DNA of 39,213 bases from Deltaproteobacteria bacterium (GTDB lineage Bacteria > Myxococcota_A > UBA9160 > SZUA-336): NCBI GenBank assembly GCA_029261895.1, contig JAJDAK010000099.1:1-39213 (forward strand), written 5' to 3'. Below are positions 25,408-33,883 of this stretch, piece by piece (positions within the stretch are counted from its first letter, which is position 1; every line of letters starts with the position of its first letter). Made by a program: the position numbers and the translations under genes. The notes under the pieces were generated by a model. That model saw nothing but the letters and a program-made list of their open reading frames with translations, ran no database searches and had not been told where the DNA came from.

Positions 25408-26564
25408 AAAACCTGGTCATCCTCGGGTCCACCGGATCGATTGGTACGCAAACGCTCGAATTAGTCGAGCGCTTTCCCGAAGAATTGAGTGTCGTTGCGC
25501 TGGCAGCGGGTCGAAACATTGAACTCTTTGCGCAACAGATTAAGTGCTTTCGCCCCTCGCTCGTATCTGTGGCTCGCCACGAAGATGTTTCGCGGCTTCG
25601 CGAAGCCATCGGTGATCTCAACGTGGAAATCGTAGTGGGTCGTGAAGGCCTCAATGAGGTCGCATCGATAGATGCTGACCTTTTGATTGCAGCGCTGGTC
25701 GGTGCGGTGGGGTTAGAGCCGGTGTTTCGCGCACTCCAGAACGGGACCGATATCGCGCTCGCGAATAAGGAAGTGCTCGTTGTTGCCGGTGAGTTGGTGA
25801 TGCGTGAAGCGGAGCTTCACGGTGCGCGTGTCCTACCGCTTGACTCCGAACATGTAGCCATTCACCAATGTCTCGCCGGTCACCCAAGGGAGGCACTGCG
25901 CCGCGTCGTGTTAACGGCATCGGGCGGCCCTTTTCGAGAGGCAAGTTTGGACGCGATGCGCACAGCGACAGTCGAGCAGGCGCTCGCGCATCCCAATTGG
26001 GAGATGGGGCAAAAGATCACGATTGATTCAGCGACGTTGATGAATAAGGGATTCGAGATTATTGAGGCGCGTTGGCTCTTCGATCTCAGGGCCGATCAAA
26101 TCGATGTCTGGATTCATCCTGAAAGCATCGTGCATTCCCTGGTGGAGTACACCGATGGTAGCTGGCTGTCGCAGTTGGGTATGCCTGACATGCGGACGCC
26201 AATCGCCTACACCTTGGGTATGCCGGATCGCCTCCCACTACCCGATTTGGAGCGTCTCGACTTAGCTGAAATCGGCGCATTGCACTTTGAACGACCGGAT
26301 GCGACACGCTTCCCCGCGGTTGCGCTGGTGGGTGAGGTATTGCGGCGCGGCGGCGCGGCGGCGGCGATTATGAATGCCGCCAATGAGATCGCCGTCGAAG
26401 CGTTTTTAAAGCGCCGAATTGGGTTTACGGCGATCGTAGAAACCGCCGAAAAGGTATTGGAGAGAATGGGGCCTCATCGTGTTGATACCTTGGATGCGTT
26501 ATTGGAAACGGATCGTGTCGCACGCGCCCAGGCAGAGACCGTGATCGAGGAGCTAAGCCTATGA
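25404..26564 (+). CDS. dxr: 1-deoxy-D-xylulose 5-phosphate reductoisomerase
   Basis: A 386-residue enzyme of the MEP isoprenoid pathway that converts DXP to MEP with NADPH; it is the target of fosmidomycin. The NADPH-binding loop is G-S-T-G-S-I-G near residue 8. The metal-binding region is P-L-D-S-E-H-V-A-I-H-Q, where most have P-V-D-S-E-H-S-A-I. The catalytic E-M-G-Q-K-I-T-I-D-S-A-T-L-M-N-K-G is intact. It overlaps uppS and rseP by 4 bp at each end. Precursors made through this pathway feed the adjacent UppS. Confidence 0.96.
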   Translation: MKNLVILGSTGSIGTQTLELVERFPEELSVVALAAGRNIELFAQQIKCFRPSLVSVARHEDVSRLREAIGDLNVEIVVGREGLNEVASIDADLLIAALVGAVGLEPVFRALQNGTDIALANKEVLVVAGELVMREAELHGARVLPLDSEHVAIHQCLAGHPREALRRVVLTASGGPFREASLDAMRTATVEQALAHPNWEMGQKITIDSATLMNKGFEIIEARWLFDLRADQIDVWIHPESIVHSLVEYTDGSWLSQLGMPDMRTPIAYTLGMPDRLPLPDLERLDLAEIGALHFERPDATRFPAVALVGEVLRRGGAAAAIMNAANEIAVEAFLKRRIGFTAIVETAEKVLERMGPHRVDTLDALLETDRVARAQAETVIEELSL

Positions 26565-28156
26565 GTTTCGGAGACTATTTACTTCCAACACTGTTACTTC
26601 TTGGAATTCTGATTTTCTTCCATGAGTTGGGGCATTTCGCCGTCGCGAAGTATTTCAACGTCAAGGTCGAACGTTTTTCGATCGGTTTCGGTCCTGCCAT
26701 TCTGCGTTGGACCCGCGGTGAGACGGAATATCGTCTGGCATGGATTCCGCTGGGTGGCTACGTGAAGATGCTTGGCGAGGGGTTCGACGAAGATCTCACC
26801 GAGGCGGAGAAAGCACGAAGTTTTAATGGTCAAGGCGTTTGGCCGAGGATCGCCATCGCATCCGCGGGTCCGATCATGAACTTCGTTCTGCCGGTCGTGG
26901 TCATTGCTGCTGTGATGATATTTCCGGGTTGGCCCAATGCGACCTCGAAGATCGGTACCGTCGCATCGGATTCTGTCGCTGAAAAGGTAGGTCTGCATTC
27001 GGGGGATCGCGTTGTTGAAGTCAATGGCAGCGCGGTAAATTGGTTCTCCGAAGTTCGTACTCACGTGAGCAGCGGTACGCAACTCAGTTTCATCGTTGAG
27101 CGGGGCAATGCGCGGAAGACGGTCGTCATTCCTGGGAACCGCGGTGAGGTCGCGATCGGAATTTCATCCGCGATTTATCCCGCCTACGTCCAGTTGCTTG
27201 ACGACGAGTCGCCAGCGGGGCGCGCAGGAGTCCTTTCTGGAGATCGCGTACTTAGCATCAACGGTGCGACGGTGACGGATTGGCCGGAGCTAGAGCGTAA
27301 ACTTTCCGATGGTTCAGATACTTTCGTAGTCGAAGTGGAGCGCGTTGCCGAAACCGGCGGATCCACTGAGACGACGAGCGTGGCCATCAACGCGGACGGA
27401 CACGCGGGTATCGAAGCGCTTGGTTTGGGGCGAAGTCTTGCGCTCAACATGGTCCTGCCGAATAAACCCGCCGATATCGCCGGTCTCGAGGCGGGTGATA
27501 TCGTGGTTCAAACCAATGGCAAACCGGTCTCAAGCCACGAGGACCTCGTTGCGCAGGTCAACGCAAGCGAGGGAGAGGCCATTGCTTTTGACGTGCTGCG
27601 AGGCACCGATCGACTGCAGTTCTCGGTCAAGCCGGACGGCAAGGAAGTTACGACCGACGGTGTAACGACGAAATCTTGGGTCGTGGGTGTCCAGGTGATG
27701 GCTGCCGCCGTCGCGGGCGAGACCGCGGACGAGGTGATTCGCAATCCAATTGCCGCCCTGCAACGTGGACTACGCGAGACCTATCAAATCACCGGTCGTA
27801 TTCTCGGCGGAATGGGAATGTTGTTCTCCGGTCAAGTCGGTCTCGACGGTCTCGCCGGTCCCATCGGAATTGCCAAGCTCGCTGGAGATTTTTTCAGCCA
27901 GCCCGGTTGGGTGCCGTACCTTTGGTTCATGTGCATCATCTCTGTGAACCTCGCGATATTGAATCTTCTTCCGGTTCCGGTGCTCGACGGAGGACATATT
28001 GTTTTTGCGTTGGTGGAGATGGTCAAAGGTTCGCCGGTCACTCGGCGTACCGTCGAACTCGCTACGACGATCGGATTGTCGTTGGTATTGCTCTTGATGG
28101 GCTTTGCGATCTTCAACGACTTTTCAGGCTTGTTTAAGTTGTTCAGCGGTTCGTAA
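26561..28156 (+). CDS. rseP: site-2 membrane metalloprotease RseP, with three PDZ-like domains
   Basis: A 531-residue zinc protease that cuts anti-sigma factors and leftover signal peptides within the inner membrane. The zinc motif H21-E-L-G-H25 sits in the first transmembrane helix, and the third ligand is D476 in V-P-V-L-D-G-G-H. Between the transmembrane halves I see three PDZ-like units, each with a core of the type A-G-x-x-x-G-D-x-(V/I): K-V-G-L-H-S-G-D-R-V-V-E-V-N-G, R-A-G-V-L-S-G-D-R-V-L-S-I-N-G and I-A-G-L-E-A-G-D-I-V-V-Q-T-N-G. E. coli RseP has two in about 450 residues, which explains the extra length. tsaB starts 4 bp later. Confidence 0.95.
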   Translation: MSFGDYLLPTLLLLGILIFFHELGHFAVAKYFNVKVERFSIGFGPAILRWTRGETEYRLAWIPLGGYVKMLGEGFDEDLTEAEKARSFNGQGVWPRIAIASAGPIMNFVLPVVVIAAVMIFPGWPNATSKIGTVASDSVAEKVGLHSGDRVVEVNGSAVNWFSEVRTHVSSGTQLSFIVERGNARKTVVIPGNRGEVAIGISSAIYPAYVQLLDDESPAGRAGVLSGDRVLSINGATVTDWPELERKLSDGSDTFVVEVERVAETGGSTETTSVAINADGHAGIEALGLGRSLALNMVLPNKPADIAGLEAGDIVVQTNGKPVSSHEDLVAQVNASEGEAIAFDVLRGTDRLQFSVKPDGKEVTTDGVTTKSWVVGVQVMAAAVAGETADEVIRNPIAALQRGLRETYQITGRILGGMGMLFSGQVGLDGLAGPIGIAKLAGDFFSQPGWVPYLWFMCIISVNLAILNLLPVPVLDGGHIVFALVEMVKGSPVTRRTVELATTIGLSLVLLLMGFAIFNDFSGLFKLFSGS

Positions 28157-28160
28157 CGCC

Positions 28161-28823
28161 GTGTTGCTCGCGATCGAAACCGCGACCCCATTCGGGAGCG
28201 TCGCGCTCATGGATGGCGAAGCTTTGCTTGGTGAAACGCGGATCGAGAATTCGCAGCGCCATGTTGGGGATTTGGTTCCAACGATCGAAGCGCTGCTCGA
28301 GCGTGTCGCGATCCCATTGGATCGCGTGGACTACATCGCGGTGTCAATTGGCCCCGGTGCATTTACGGGCTTGCGGGTTGGGCTTGCCACTGCCCTGGGT
28401 CTCTGCCTGGGGTCCGACCGGCGTATCGTCCCGGTGCCCACCTTGGCCGCGCTCGCGCTGCAGGCCGGAGGCTCGAAGCCTCGCGCACCCGTGCTCGACG
28501 CGCGCAAGGGTCAGATCTATGTCGGGCTCTACGATGCGGCTGGAATCGCCTTGGCTCCGGACCGTGTTGTGGATCCTGCGGGCTGGTTGGAGTCACTTCG
28601 GGGGCTTGGAGAACTGGCCATTTTGGGCCCCGGCGCCGGGCTTCTGGGTGAGGGGGTTCGCGAAAATTCGGATCTCGAGTTGCTGGATCCTGAAATCGGT
28701 CGCCCGCGAGCATCTTGCCTGGGCCAGCTCGCCTCGAGAATGATCAAGGATGGCAAGGACTTACCGCCCTCGGACGTCGAGCTCCGCTATATCAGGCTGC
28801 CAGATATCAACTCACCGCGTTAG
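28161..28823 (+). CDS. tsaB: tRNA threonylcarbamoyladenosine biosynthesis protein TsaB
   Basis: A 220-residue ASKHA-fold protein, partner of TsaD and TsaE in making the t6A37 modification on ANN-decoding tRNAs. The N-terminus L-A-I-E-T-A-T is typical, as are S-I-G-P-G-A-F-T-G-L-R-V-G and D-A-R-K-G-Q-I-Y. It begins at GTG, 4 bp after rseP, and gives the standard short N-terminus. It is catalytically inactive by itself in other bacteria. It is the last gene of the rpsB operon before a 63-bp gap. Confidence 0.92.
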   Translation: MLLAIETATPFGSVALMDGEALLGETRIENSQRHVGDLVPTIEALLERVAIPLDRVDYIAVSIGPGAFTGLRVGLATALGLCLGSDRRIVPVPTLAALALQAGGSKPRAPVLDARKGQIYVGLYDAAGIALAPDRVVDPAGWLESLRGLGELAILGPGAGLLGEGVRENSDLELLDPEIGRPRASCLGQLASRMIKDGKDLPPSDVELRYIRLPDINSPR

Positions 28824-28843
28824 AGCCCTAGACACCTTCCCGC

Positions 28844-28886
28844 GAAACTCATAATCTAGCCAAACTAGGCGAAATCATGAGGTTTC
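28844..28886 (+). promoter_or_regulatory. hairpin covering the ribosome binding site of the DUF465 gene
   Basis: GAAACTCAT (28844-28852) pairs with ATGAGGTTTC (28877-28886) with one bulged base. The right arm contains the TGAGG ribosome binding site and ends just before the ATG at 28887. If formed, it would hide the ribosome binding site. Function is inferred from position only. Confidence 0.35.
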
Positions 28887-29108
28887 ATGGAGCATTACGA
28901 TAAGGATAAGCTCGAATCCCTACTCGCCCGAGACGGGGAGTTACGGCTGCTTTGGGACGAACACCTGCAGCTCAAACATCGTCTCACCCAAATCGCAACA
29001 CGATCGCACTTAACACCGCATGAAGAACTCGAACGAAAAACGCTGCAGAAGCGCAAGTTGGCGGGCAAGGATCGCATCGCGTCGATTTTGGCGAGGGATT
29101 CAGCTTAA
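28887..29108 (+). CDS. DUF465 (YdcH-like) small protein
   Basis: A 73-residue, highly charged, all-helical protein. The C-terminal block L-K-x-x-K-L-x-x-K-D-R-I type (here L-Q-K-R-K-L-A-G-K-D-R-I) and the helical pair with H-L-Q-L-K-H-R-L match the DUF465/YdcH family, which forms a small antiparallel coiled-coil and has no assigned function. The start ATG has TGAGG 4 nt upstream within a possible hairpin. It sits 15 bp ahead of ilvB and may be cotranscribed with it. Confidence 0.8.
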   Translation: MEHYDKDKLESLLARDGELRLLWDEHLQLKHRLTQIATRSHLTPHEELERKTLQKRKLAGKDRIASILARDSA

Positions 29109-29123
29109 AAAAGCGAGGACAAG

Positions 29124-30833
29124 GTGAAGCTCATAGGAGCGGATATACTGGTGCGCTCTCTTCAGGAAGAGGGCGTGGATATTGTATTCGGGCATCCCGG
29201 CGGCGCGGTGCTCGAAGTCTATGATGCGATTCATCGCTGCGGTATACGTCACGTCTTGGTTCGTCACGAACAGGGCGGCGTTCACATGGCCGACGGTTAT
29301 GCGCGAGCGACAGGTCGTACCGGTGTTGCGGTTGTAACTTCCGGTCCCGGTGTCACCAACGCGATTACCGGTTTGGCAACGGCGTACATGGATTCGATTC
29401 CGCTGGTTTGTTTCACCGGACAGGTGCCAACGCCCATGATCGGAAACGATGCGTTTCAAGAAGCCGATAATATGGGGCTTACGCGTCCGGTCACGAAGCA
29501 TAATTACCTCGTGAAAGACGTGCGGGATCTCGCGGCAACGATTAAGGAAGCTTTTCACATCGCATCGACGGGCCGTCCGGGTCCCGTCGTGGTCGATTTG
29601 CCGAAAGACGTGAGCAAAGCGGTCGCGGACTATCACTATCCTGAGACGGTTGACTTGGAACACTACCAACCACGCTATGACGCGCATTGGGGTCAGGTGA
29701 AGCGCGCGATGGCGCTGATCCTGAAAGCAGAACGCCCGGTGGTGTACTTCGGCGGCGGCGTGATTACGTCGAACGCGAGTAAGGAACTGCTCGCATTCTG
29801 TGAGCGCCTCAAAGTGCCCGTAACTTATACGTTGATGGGTATCGGTGGCATCCCCGGAAATCATCAATACTCGCTGGGGATGCTGGGCATGCACGGCACC
29901 TACCGATCGAACAAGGCGGTGGATGAGTGTGATTTGTTGATCGCGATCGGTGCTCGATTTGACGACCGCGTTACGGGCAAGGTTGACGACTTCAGCCCGC
30001 GCTCAAAGAAGATTCACGTCGACATTGATCCCACATCGATTCGTAAGAGCGTCTACGTGGACGTGCCGATTGTGGGCGACGTGAAAAATTGCCTCGAGAA
30101 GTTTTTGGAGCTAATGCAAGACGAGCCCAAGCTCAAAGACTATGAAACGCGCGTCGCACCGTGGTGGGAGAAAATTAACGCCTGGGATCGTGAGCATTCG
30201 ATTGGCTACGCCCAAAAAGAAGACGGACCGATCCTGCCTCAGTACGTGATCGACAAAATGTATGAAATGACCGCGGGTCGCGCCGTGGTGAGTACCGACG
30301 TGGGGCAGCACCAGATGTGGGCTGCGCAGTACTACCACGCACAGCGGCCAAACGATTGGGTGACTTCCGGCGGACTCGGCACCATGGGGTTCGGACTGCC
30401 CGCAGCGATCGGCGCACAATTCGGCCGGCCGAAGGACACCGTCGTCTTGGTGACAAGCGAAGGTTCGTTCTCCATGTGCTGCCAAGAGCTCGCGGTCGCG
30501 GTCGAACACGATCTGCCCATTAAAATACTGATGCTTCGCAACAATACCCTGGGAATGGTGCGTCAGTGGCAACAGTTCTTCTACGACAAGCGCTACTCGC
30601 ATGTGGACATGTCATCCGGGCCGGACTGGGTAAAGTTCGCTGACGCATTCGGTGCAGTCGGGCTTCGTGCATCGCACCCCGATGAAGTTGAGTCGGTATT
30701 GGAAAAAGGTTTTGCGACCCGCAAGCCCGTGATCATGGATTTTGTATGTCGAACCGAGGAGAACTGCTTCCCGATGGTGCCTGGCGGTGCCGCTTCACGG
30801 GATATGCTCCACGGCGAGCCATCGCGGGGTTAG
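29124..30833 (+). CDS. ilvB: acetolactate synthase large (catalytic) subunit, atypical cofactor motif
   Basis: A 569-residue thiamine-diphosphate enzyme for the first common step of branched-chain amino acid synthesis. E49 in R-H-E-Q-G-G is the ThDP-activating Glu. The central FAD-binding region is complete. In the C-terminal ThDP domain the metal motif normally written G-D-G-S reads S-E-G-S (S445-E446-G447-S448), followed by the usual N-N-x-L-G-M-V-R-Q-W-Q. Asp in G-D-G ligates the magnesium, so Glu here is unusual. The rest of the protein is of normal length and well conserved, so activity seems likely but should not be assumed. The start is GTG with GAGGA upstream; ilvN follows. Confidence 0.93.
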   Translation: MKLIGADILVRSLQEEGVDIVFGHPGGAVLEVYDAIHRCGIRHVLVRHEQGGVHMADGYARATGRTGVAVVTSGPGVTNAITGLATAYMDSIPLVCFTGQVPTPMIGNDAFQEADNMGLTRPVTKHNYLVKDVRDLAATIKEAFHIASTGRPGPVVVDLPKDVSKAVADYHYPETVDLEHYQPRYDAHWGQVKRAMALILKAERPVVYFGGGVITSNASKELLAFCERLKVPVTYTLMGIGGIPGNHQYSLGMLGMHGTYRSNKAVDECDLLIAIGARFDDRVTGKVDDFSPRSKKIHVDIDPTSIRKSVYVDVPIVGDVKNCLEKFLELMQDEPKLKDYETRVAPWWEKINAWDREHSIGYAQKEDGPILPQYVIDKMYEMTAGRAVVSTDVGQHQMWAAQYYHAQRPNDWVTSGGLGTMGFGLPAAIGAQFGRPKDTVVLVTSEGSFSMCCQELAVAVEHDLPIKILMLRNNTLGMVRQWQQFFYDKRYSHVDMSSGPDWVKFADAFGAVGLRASHPDEVESVLEKGFATRKPVIMDFVCRTEENCFPMVPGGAASRDMLHGEPSRG

Positions 30834-30836
30834 GTA

Positions 30837-31313
30837 TTGCGCCACACAATTAGTGTTCGAGTGAGAAATGAGTTTGGTGTGCTTTCGCGCGTCGCCGGAT
30901 TGTTTTCTGCGCGTGGCTACAACATCGATAGTCTCTGTGTTGCGGAGACGCTCGATCCGAAGGTCTCGCAGATCACCATGGTGACAGAGGGCGAAGACGA
31001 CACGGTCGAGCAGATCGTTAAGCAGCTCTACAAGTTGATCGACGTGATACGTGTGACGGACCATGGCCCGGACAACCACGTTGCTCGGGAACTCGCTTTG
31101 TTCAAGGTCCGTACTCTTCCTGATTCGCGTGCGGAAGTCATGCGCATCGTCGAGATATTTCGCGGCAAAATCGTGGACGTGACGCCGGATTCCTATGCGA
31201 TCGAAGTCACGGGCGGTGCGGAAAAGATTCAAGGTCTGATCGAACTTCTGACCCCTCTGGGTCTCGAAGACGTGACGCGAACCGGCCGTATCGCGGTCGC
31301 CCGCGGACTCTAG
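30837..31313 (+). CDS. ilvN: acetolactate synthase small (regulatory) subunit
   Basis: A 158-residue regulatory subunit. An N-terminal ACT domain (about 1-75) contains [14 protein letters not shown] and G-Y-N-I-D-S-L; valine binds at this domain in other bacteria to inhibit the enzyme. A second ferredoxin-like domain follows, with E-V-T-G. Its length matches IlvH/IlvN proteins. The start is a TTG 3 bp after the ilvB stop. It is cotranscribed with ilvB and ilvC. Confidence 0.94.
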   Translation: MRHTISVRVRNEFGVLSRVAGLFSARGYNIDSLCVAETLDPKVSQITMVTEGEDDTVEQIVKQLYKLIDVIRVTDHGPDNHVARELALFKVRTLPDSRAEVMRIVEIFRGKIVDVTPDSYAIEVTGGAEKIQGLIELLTPLGLEDVTRTGRIAVARGL

Positions 31314-31381
31314 ACCGATCCGGCCGTAATCGATCGCGCCAAAGACGGCGCCCGACAACAGATTCTGAAGGAGTGATGGAA

Positions 31382-32398
31382 ATGAAGGTTTACTACGACA
31401 AGGACGCGGATCTCGCGCGACTCGAAGGTCGCACGATAGCGATTCTTGGTTATGGCAGTCAGGGGCATGCGCATGCGTTGAATCTCCGGGATAGCGGACT
31501 CAATGTTGTTGTCGGTTTGCGAAAAGGTTCGCCGAGTTGGTCTAAAGCGGAAGCCGAAGGTCTTCAGGTGATGTCAGTGGCCGATGCTTCTGCCGCAGGC
31601 GACGTGATCATGATGACGTTGCCCGACGAAACAATGGCTGACACTTTCGAAGCCGATATCGCGCCGCAGTTGAAGGAGGGTCAGTACCTCGCACTGGCCC
31701 ATGGATTCAACCTTCACTACGGCTGCATTACGCCGCCCGCCGGTGTGAATACGTTCTTGGTTGCACCCAAGGGACCCGGTCATATGGTGCGCAACGCATA
31801 TACCAAGGGTGGCGGTGTGCCTTGTCTGCTCGCTGTGGATCGCGACCCGAGTGGCGATACCACGGAGATCGGCCTCGCGTATGCCAAGGGTATTGGTGGC
31901 GGTCGCTCCGGTATCATCGAAACCACGATGAAGGAAGAGACCGAGACCGATCTCTTTGGCGAGCAGGCGGTTCTCTGTGGTGGGCTCACCGCTTTGATGC
32001 AAGCTGGTTTCGATACGCTGGTGGAAGCCGGGTATGCACCTGAGATGGCGTATTTCGAATGTATCCACGAGATGAAGCTGATTATCGACTTCATCTATCA
32101 GGATGGGATTTCGAATATGCGTTACACGATTTCCAATACCGCGCAGTACGGCGACCTGACCCGCGGTCCGCGCGTGGTTAATGACGAAACCCGAAAAGAA
32201 ATGAAGCGCATCCTCAAAGAAATCCAATCGGGGGAATTCGCGCGAGAATGGTTGCTGGAAACGAAGGCGGGTAAGCCGATGTTCAAGGCACTCACGCGTC
32301 AAGGTGAAGAGCACCCGCTGGAAGAAACGGGCCGCAAGCTTCGCAGTTTGATGCCATGGCTCAACGAGGACAAGCTCGTCGACAAGACCAAGAACTAA
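31382..32398 (+). CDS. ilvC: ketol-acid reductoisomerase (NADP+)
   Basis: A 338-residue class I enzyme that isomerises and reduces acetolactate with NADPH and magnesium. The Rossmann loop is [10 protein letters not shown] at 23-32, followed by the NADPH-specificity loop [10 protein letters not shown]. The catalytic knotted domain includes E-C-I-H-E-M-K-L-I and [10 protein letters not shown]. The start at 31382 is chosen over a GTG at 31373 and an ATG at 31376 because AAGGAG (31368-31373) is then 8 nt away and the length equals the family standard. Confidence 0.97.
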   Translation: MKVYYDKDADLARLEGRTIAILGYGSQGHAHALNLRDSGLNVVVGLRKGSPSWSKAEAEGLQVMSVADASAAGDVIMMTLPDETMADTFEADIAPQLKEGQYLALAHGFNLHYGCITPPAGVNTFLVAPKGPGHMVRNAYTKGGGVPCLLAVDRDPSGDTTEIGLAYAKGIGGGRSGIIETTMKEETETDLFGEQAVLCGGLTALMQAGFDTLVEAGYAPEMAYFECIHEMKLIIDFIYQDGISNMRYTISNTAQYGDLTRGPRVVNDETRKEMKRILKEIQSGEFAREWLLETKAGKPMFKALTRQGEEHPLEETGRKLRSLMPWLNEDKLVDKTKN

Positions 32399-32408
32399 GA
32401 GGAAAAGC

Positions 32409-33065
32409 TTGCATATCCCCGAACCGCTGCAGTCGCCGATCGCAAAGCCCGCGTATCCGATTTCGTTGACGTTGGCTGCCCTGGCTTTGGGGTGTTTCTT
32501 GCTGAGTTGGCTTGCTGCAGCCTGGGTTTTGGTTGCGTTGTCGATCGGAAACCTTGCGTTCTTTCGCAACCCGACACGGACGCCGCCCCCTGGCGAAACC
32601 CTACTCGTGGCGCCTGGCGATGGTCGTGTAGTGGAAGTGATTAAGACCGATGGAGATGATGAGTTCGTTGGGCCCGCGTGGAAAGTTGCGATCTTTCTGT
32701 CGGTCTTCAACGTCCATATTAATCGGAGCCCGATCACTGCGACCGTGAAGGCGATTCGCCAGAAAGGCAGTCAGTACTTGGCGGCTTTCAATGGGGATGC
32801 TTCGGAACTGAACGTTCAAACCCGAATGGACCTCGAAACGGACTCCGGTTTGCGCATCAGCGTCGTGCAAATCACTGGGCTGATCGCGCGGCGCATTCTT
32901 TGTTACGCGGAGACGGGTCAGCGGCTCGAGCGAGGTGAGTCCTACGGCTTGATTCGTTACGGCTCGAGAATGGAAATCTACCTACCGGTGCAAGCCGACA
33001 TCCGCGTTGCGAAAGGCGATCGCGTGCGCGGCGGATCCACGGTGATCGCGGAGGTCAAAGCATGA
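32409..33065 (+). CDS. psd: phosphatidylserine decarboxylase proenzyme
   Basis: A 218-residue short-type (PSD-A) enzyme. It converts phosphatidylserine to phosphatidylethanolamine at the inner membrane. Two adjacent hydrophobic segments lie at about 16-48. The conserved core includes F-N-V-H-I-N-R-S-P. The pyruvoyl precursor is G185-S186 in R-Y-G-S-R-M-E, where cleavage would give the beta and alpha chains. It starts at TTG 10 bp after ilvC and overlaps pssA by 4 bp. The psd-pssA pair matches the same product chain. Confidence 0.93.
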   Translation: MHIPEPLQSPIAKPAYPISLTLAALALGCFLLSWLAAAWVLVALSIGNLAFFRNPTRTPPPGETLLVAPGDGRVVEVIKTDGDDEFVGPAWKVAIFLSVFNVHINRSPITATVKAIRQKGSQYLAAFNGDASELNVQTRMDLETDSGLRISVVQITGLIARRILCYAETGQRLERGESYGLIRYGSRMEIYLPVQADIRVAKGDRVRGGSTVIAEVKA

Positions 33066-33883
33066 GCACGGAGGAACGAAAGGGCCTACGGCGTCGTCGC
33101 CGCGTTCGAGGATCGGATCGAAGTCGCGCGATCTACCTGTTACCCAATTTGATTACGAGTGCCGCTGTGCTCTTCGGATTCTGGTCGATTATTTCTTCGA
33201 TTCATCATCAATTCGACCGCGCAGCACTCTTCATCGTGATTGCAGGTATCTGCGACACGTTGGACGGTCGCATCGCGCGGGCGACGCATTCCGAGAGTCA
33301 ATTCGGGGTCGAATATGACTCGCTATCCGACATGTTGAGTTTTGGACTCGCGCCCGCGCTACTGGTGTACACCTGGGCGTTGACGCCGCTCGGAAATCGT
33401 GGCTGGTTGATCGCAGCGCTCTTTGCCATGTGCGCGGCGTTGCGGCTCGCGCGTTTCAATGTTCGTGGTAAGGATGCCGAGGGTACGCGCTACCAGGGTA
33501 TGCCGACGACGGTCGCGGGTGGCATCGTGGCTTCCACGGTTTGGTTCATCGGTTGGCTGGGTTTGAATCCGCCGTTCGATCGGCCGCTTGCGATTGCGAT
33601 TATTACGGGGTTTTCGCTGCTCGCGTTGTTGATGGTGAGCGCGGTGCCTTATCCCAGTACTTCGATGATTCGAATCGGGAAACGCCAGCAATATCCCGCG
33701 CTGGTGGCGTTTGTGCTCGCGGTCATCGCGATTGGTTTGCATCACGAACCGGTGCTCTTCCTCGTGTCGATTTTGTTCCTGGCTTCCGGGCCGACACTTT
33801 GGCTCATGGATCGGCGGCGAAAAGCCCGCGCGGGTGATGTGCAGGAAGATGTAGCGATAGAGAAATCGAGCGATGCCGGATAA
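33062..33883 (+). CDS. pssA: CDP-diacylglycerol--serine O-phosphatidyltransferase
   Basis: A 273-residue integral membrane enzyme of the CDP-alcohol phosphotransferase family. The signature D-x2-D-G-x2-A-R-x8-G-x3-D-x3-D is exact (D65, D68-G69, A72-R73, G82, D86, D90). Six or more hydrophobic segments surround it, with a basic N-terminus. It makes phosphatidylserine for Psd. The CDP-diacylglycerol donor requires CdsA, whose gene is not in this window. The last 11 bp overlap leuA. Confidence 0.93.
   Translation: MSTEERKGLRRRRRVRGSDRSRAIYLLPNLITSAAVLFGFWSIISSIHHQFDRAALFIVIAGICDTLDGRIARATHSESQFGVEYDSLSDMLSFGLAPALLVYTWALTPLGNRGWLIAALFAMCAALRLARFNVRGKDAEGTRYQGMPTTVAGGIVASTVWFIGWLGLNPPFDRPLAIAIITGFSLLALLMVSAVPYPSTSMIRIGKRQQYPALVAFVLAVIAIGLHHEPVLFLVSILFLASGPTLWLMDRRRKARAGDVQEDVAIEKSSDAG

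Noticed and set aside
31574..32737. Long minus-strand frame of about 387 codons opposite ilvC and psd
   Set aside because: Both plus-strand genes have complete catalytic motifs; the antisense product has no recognisable fold.
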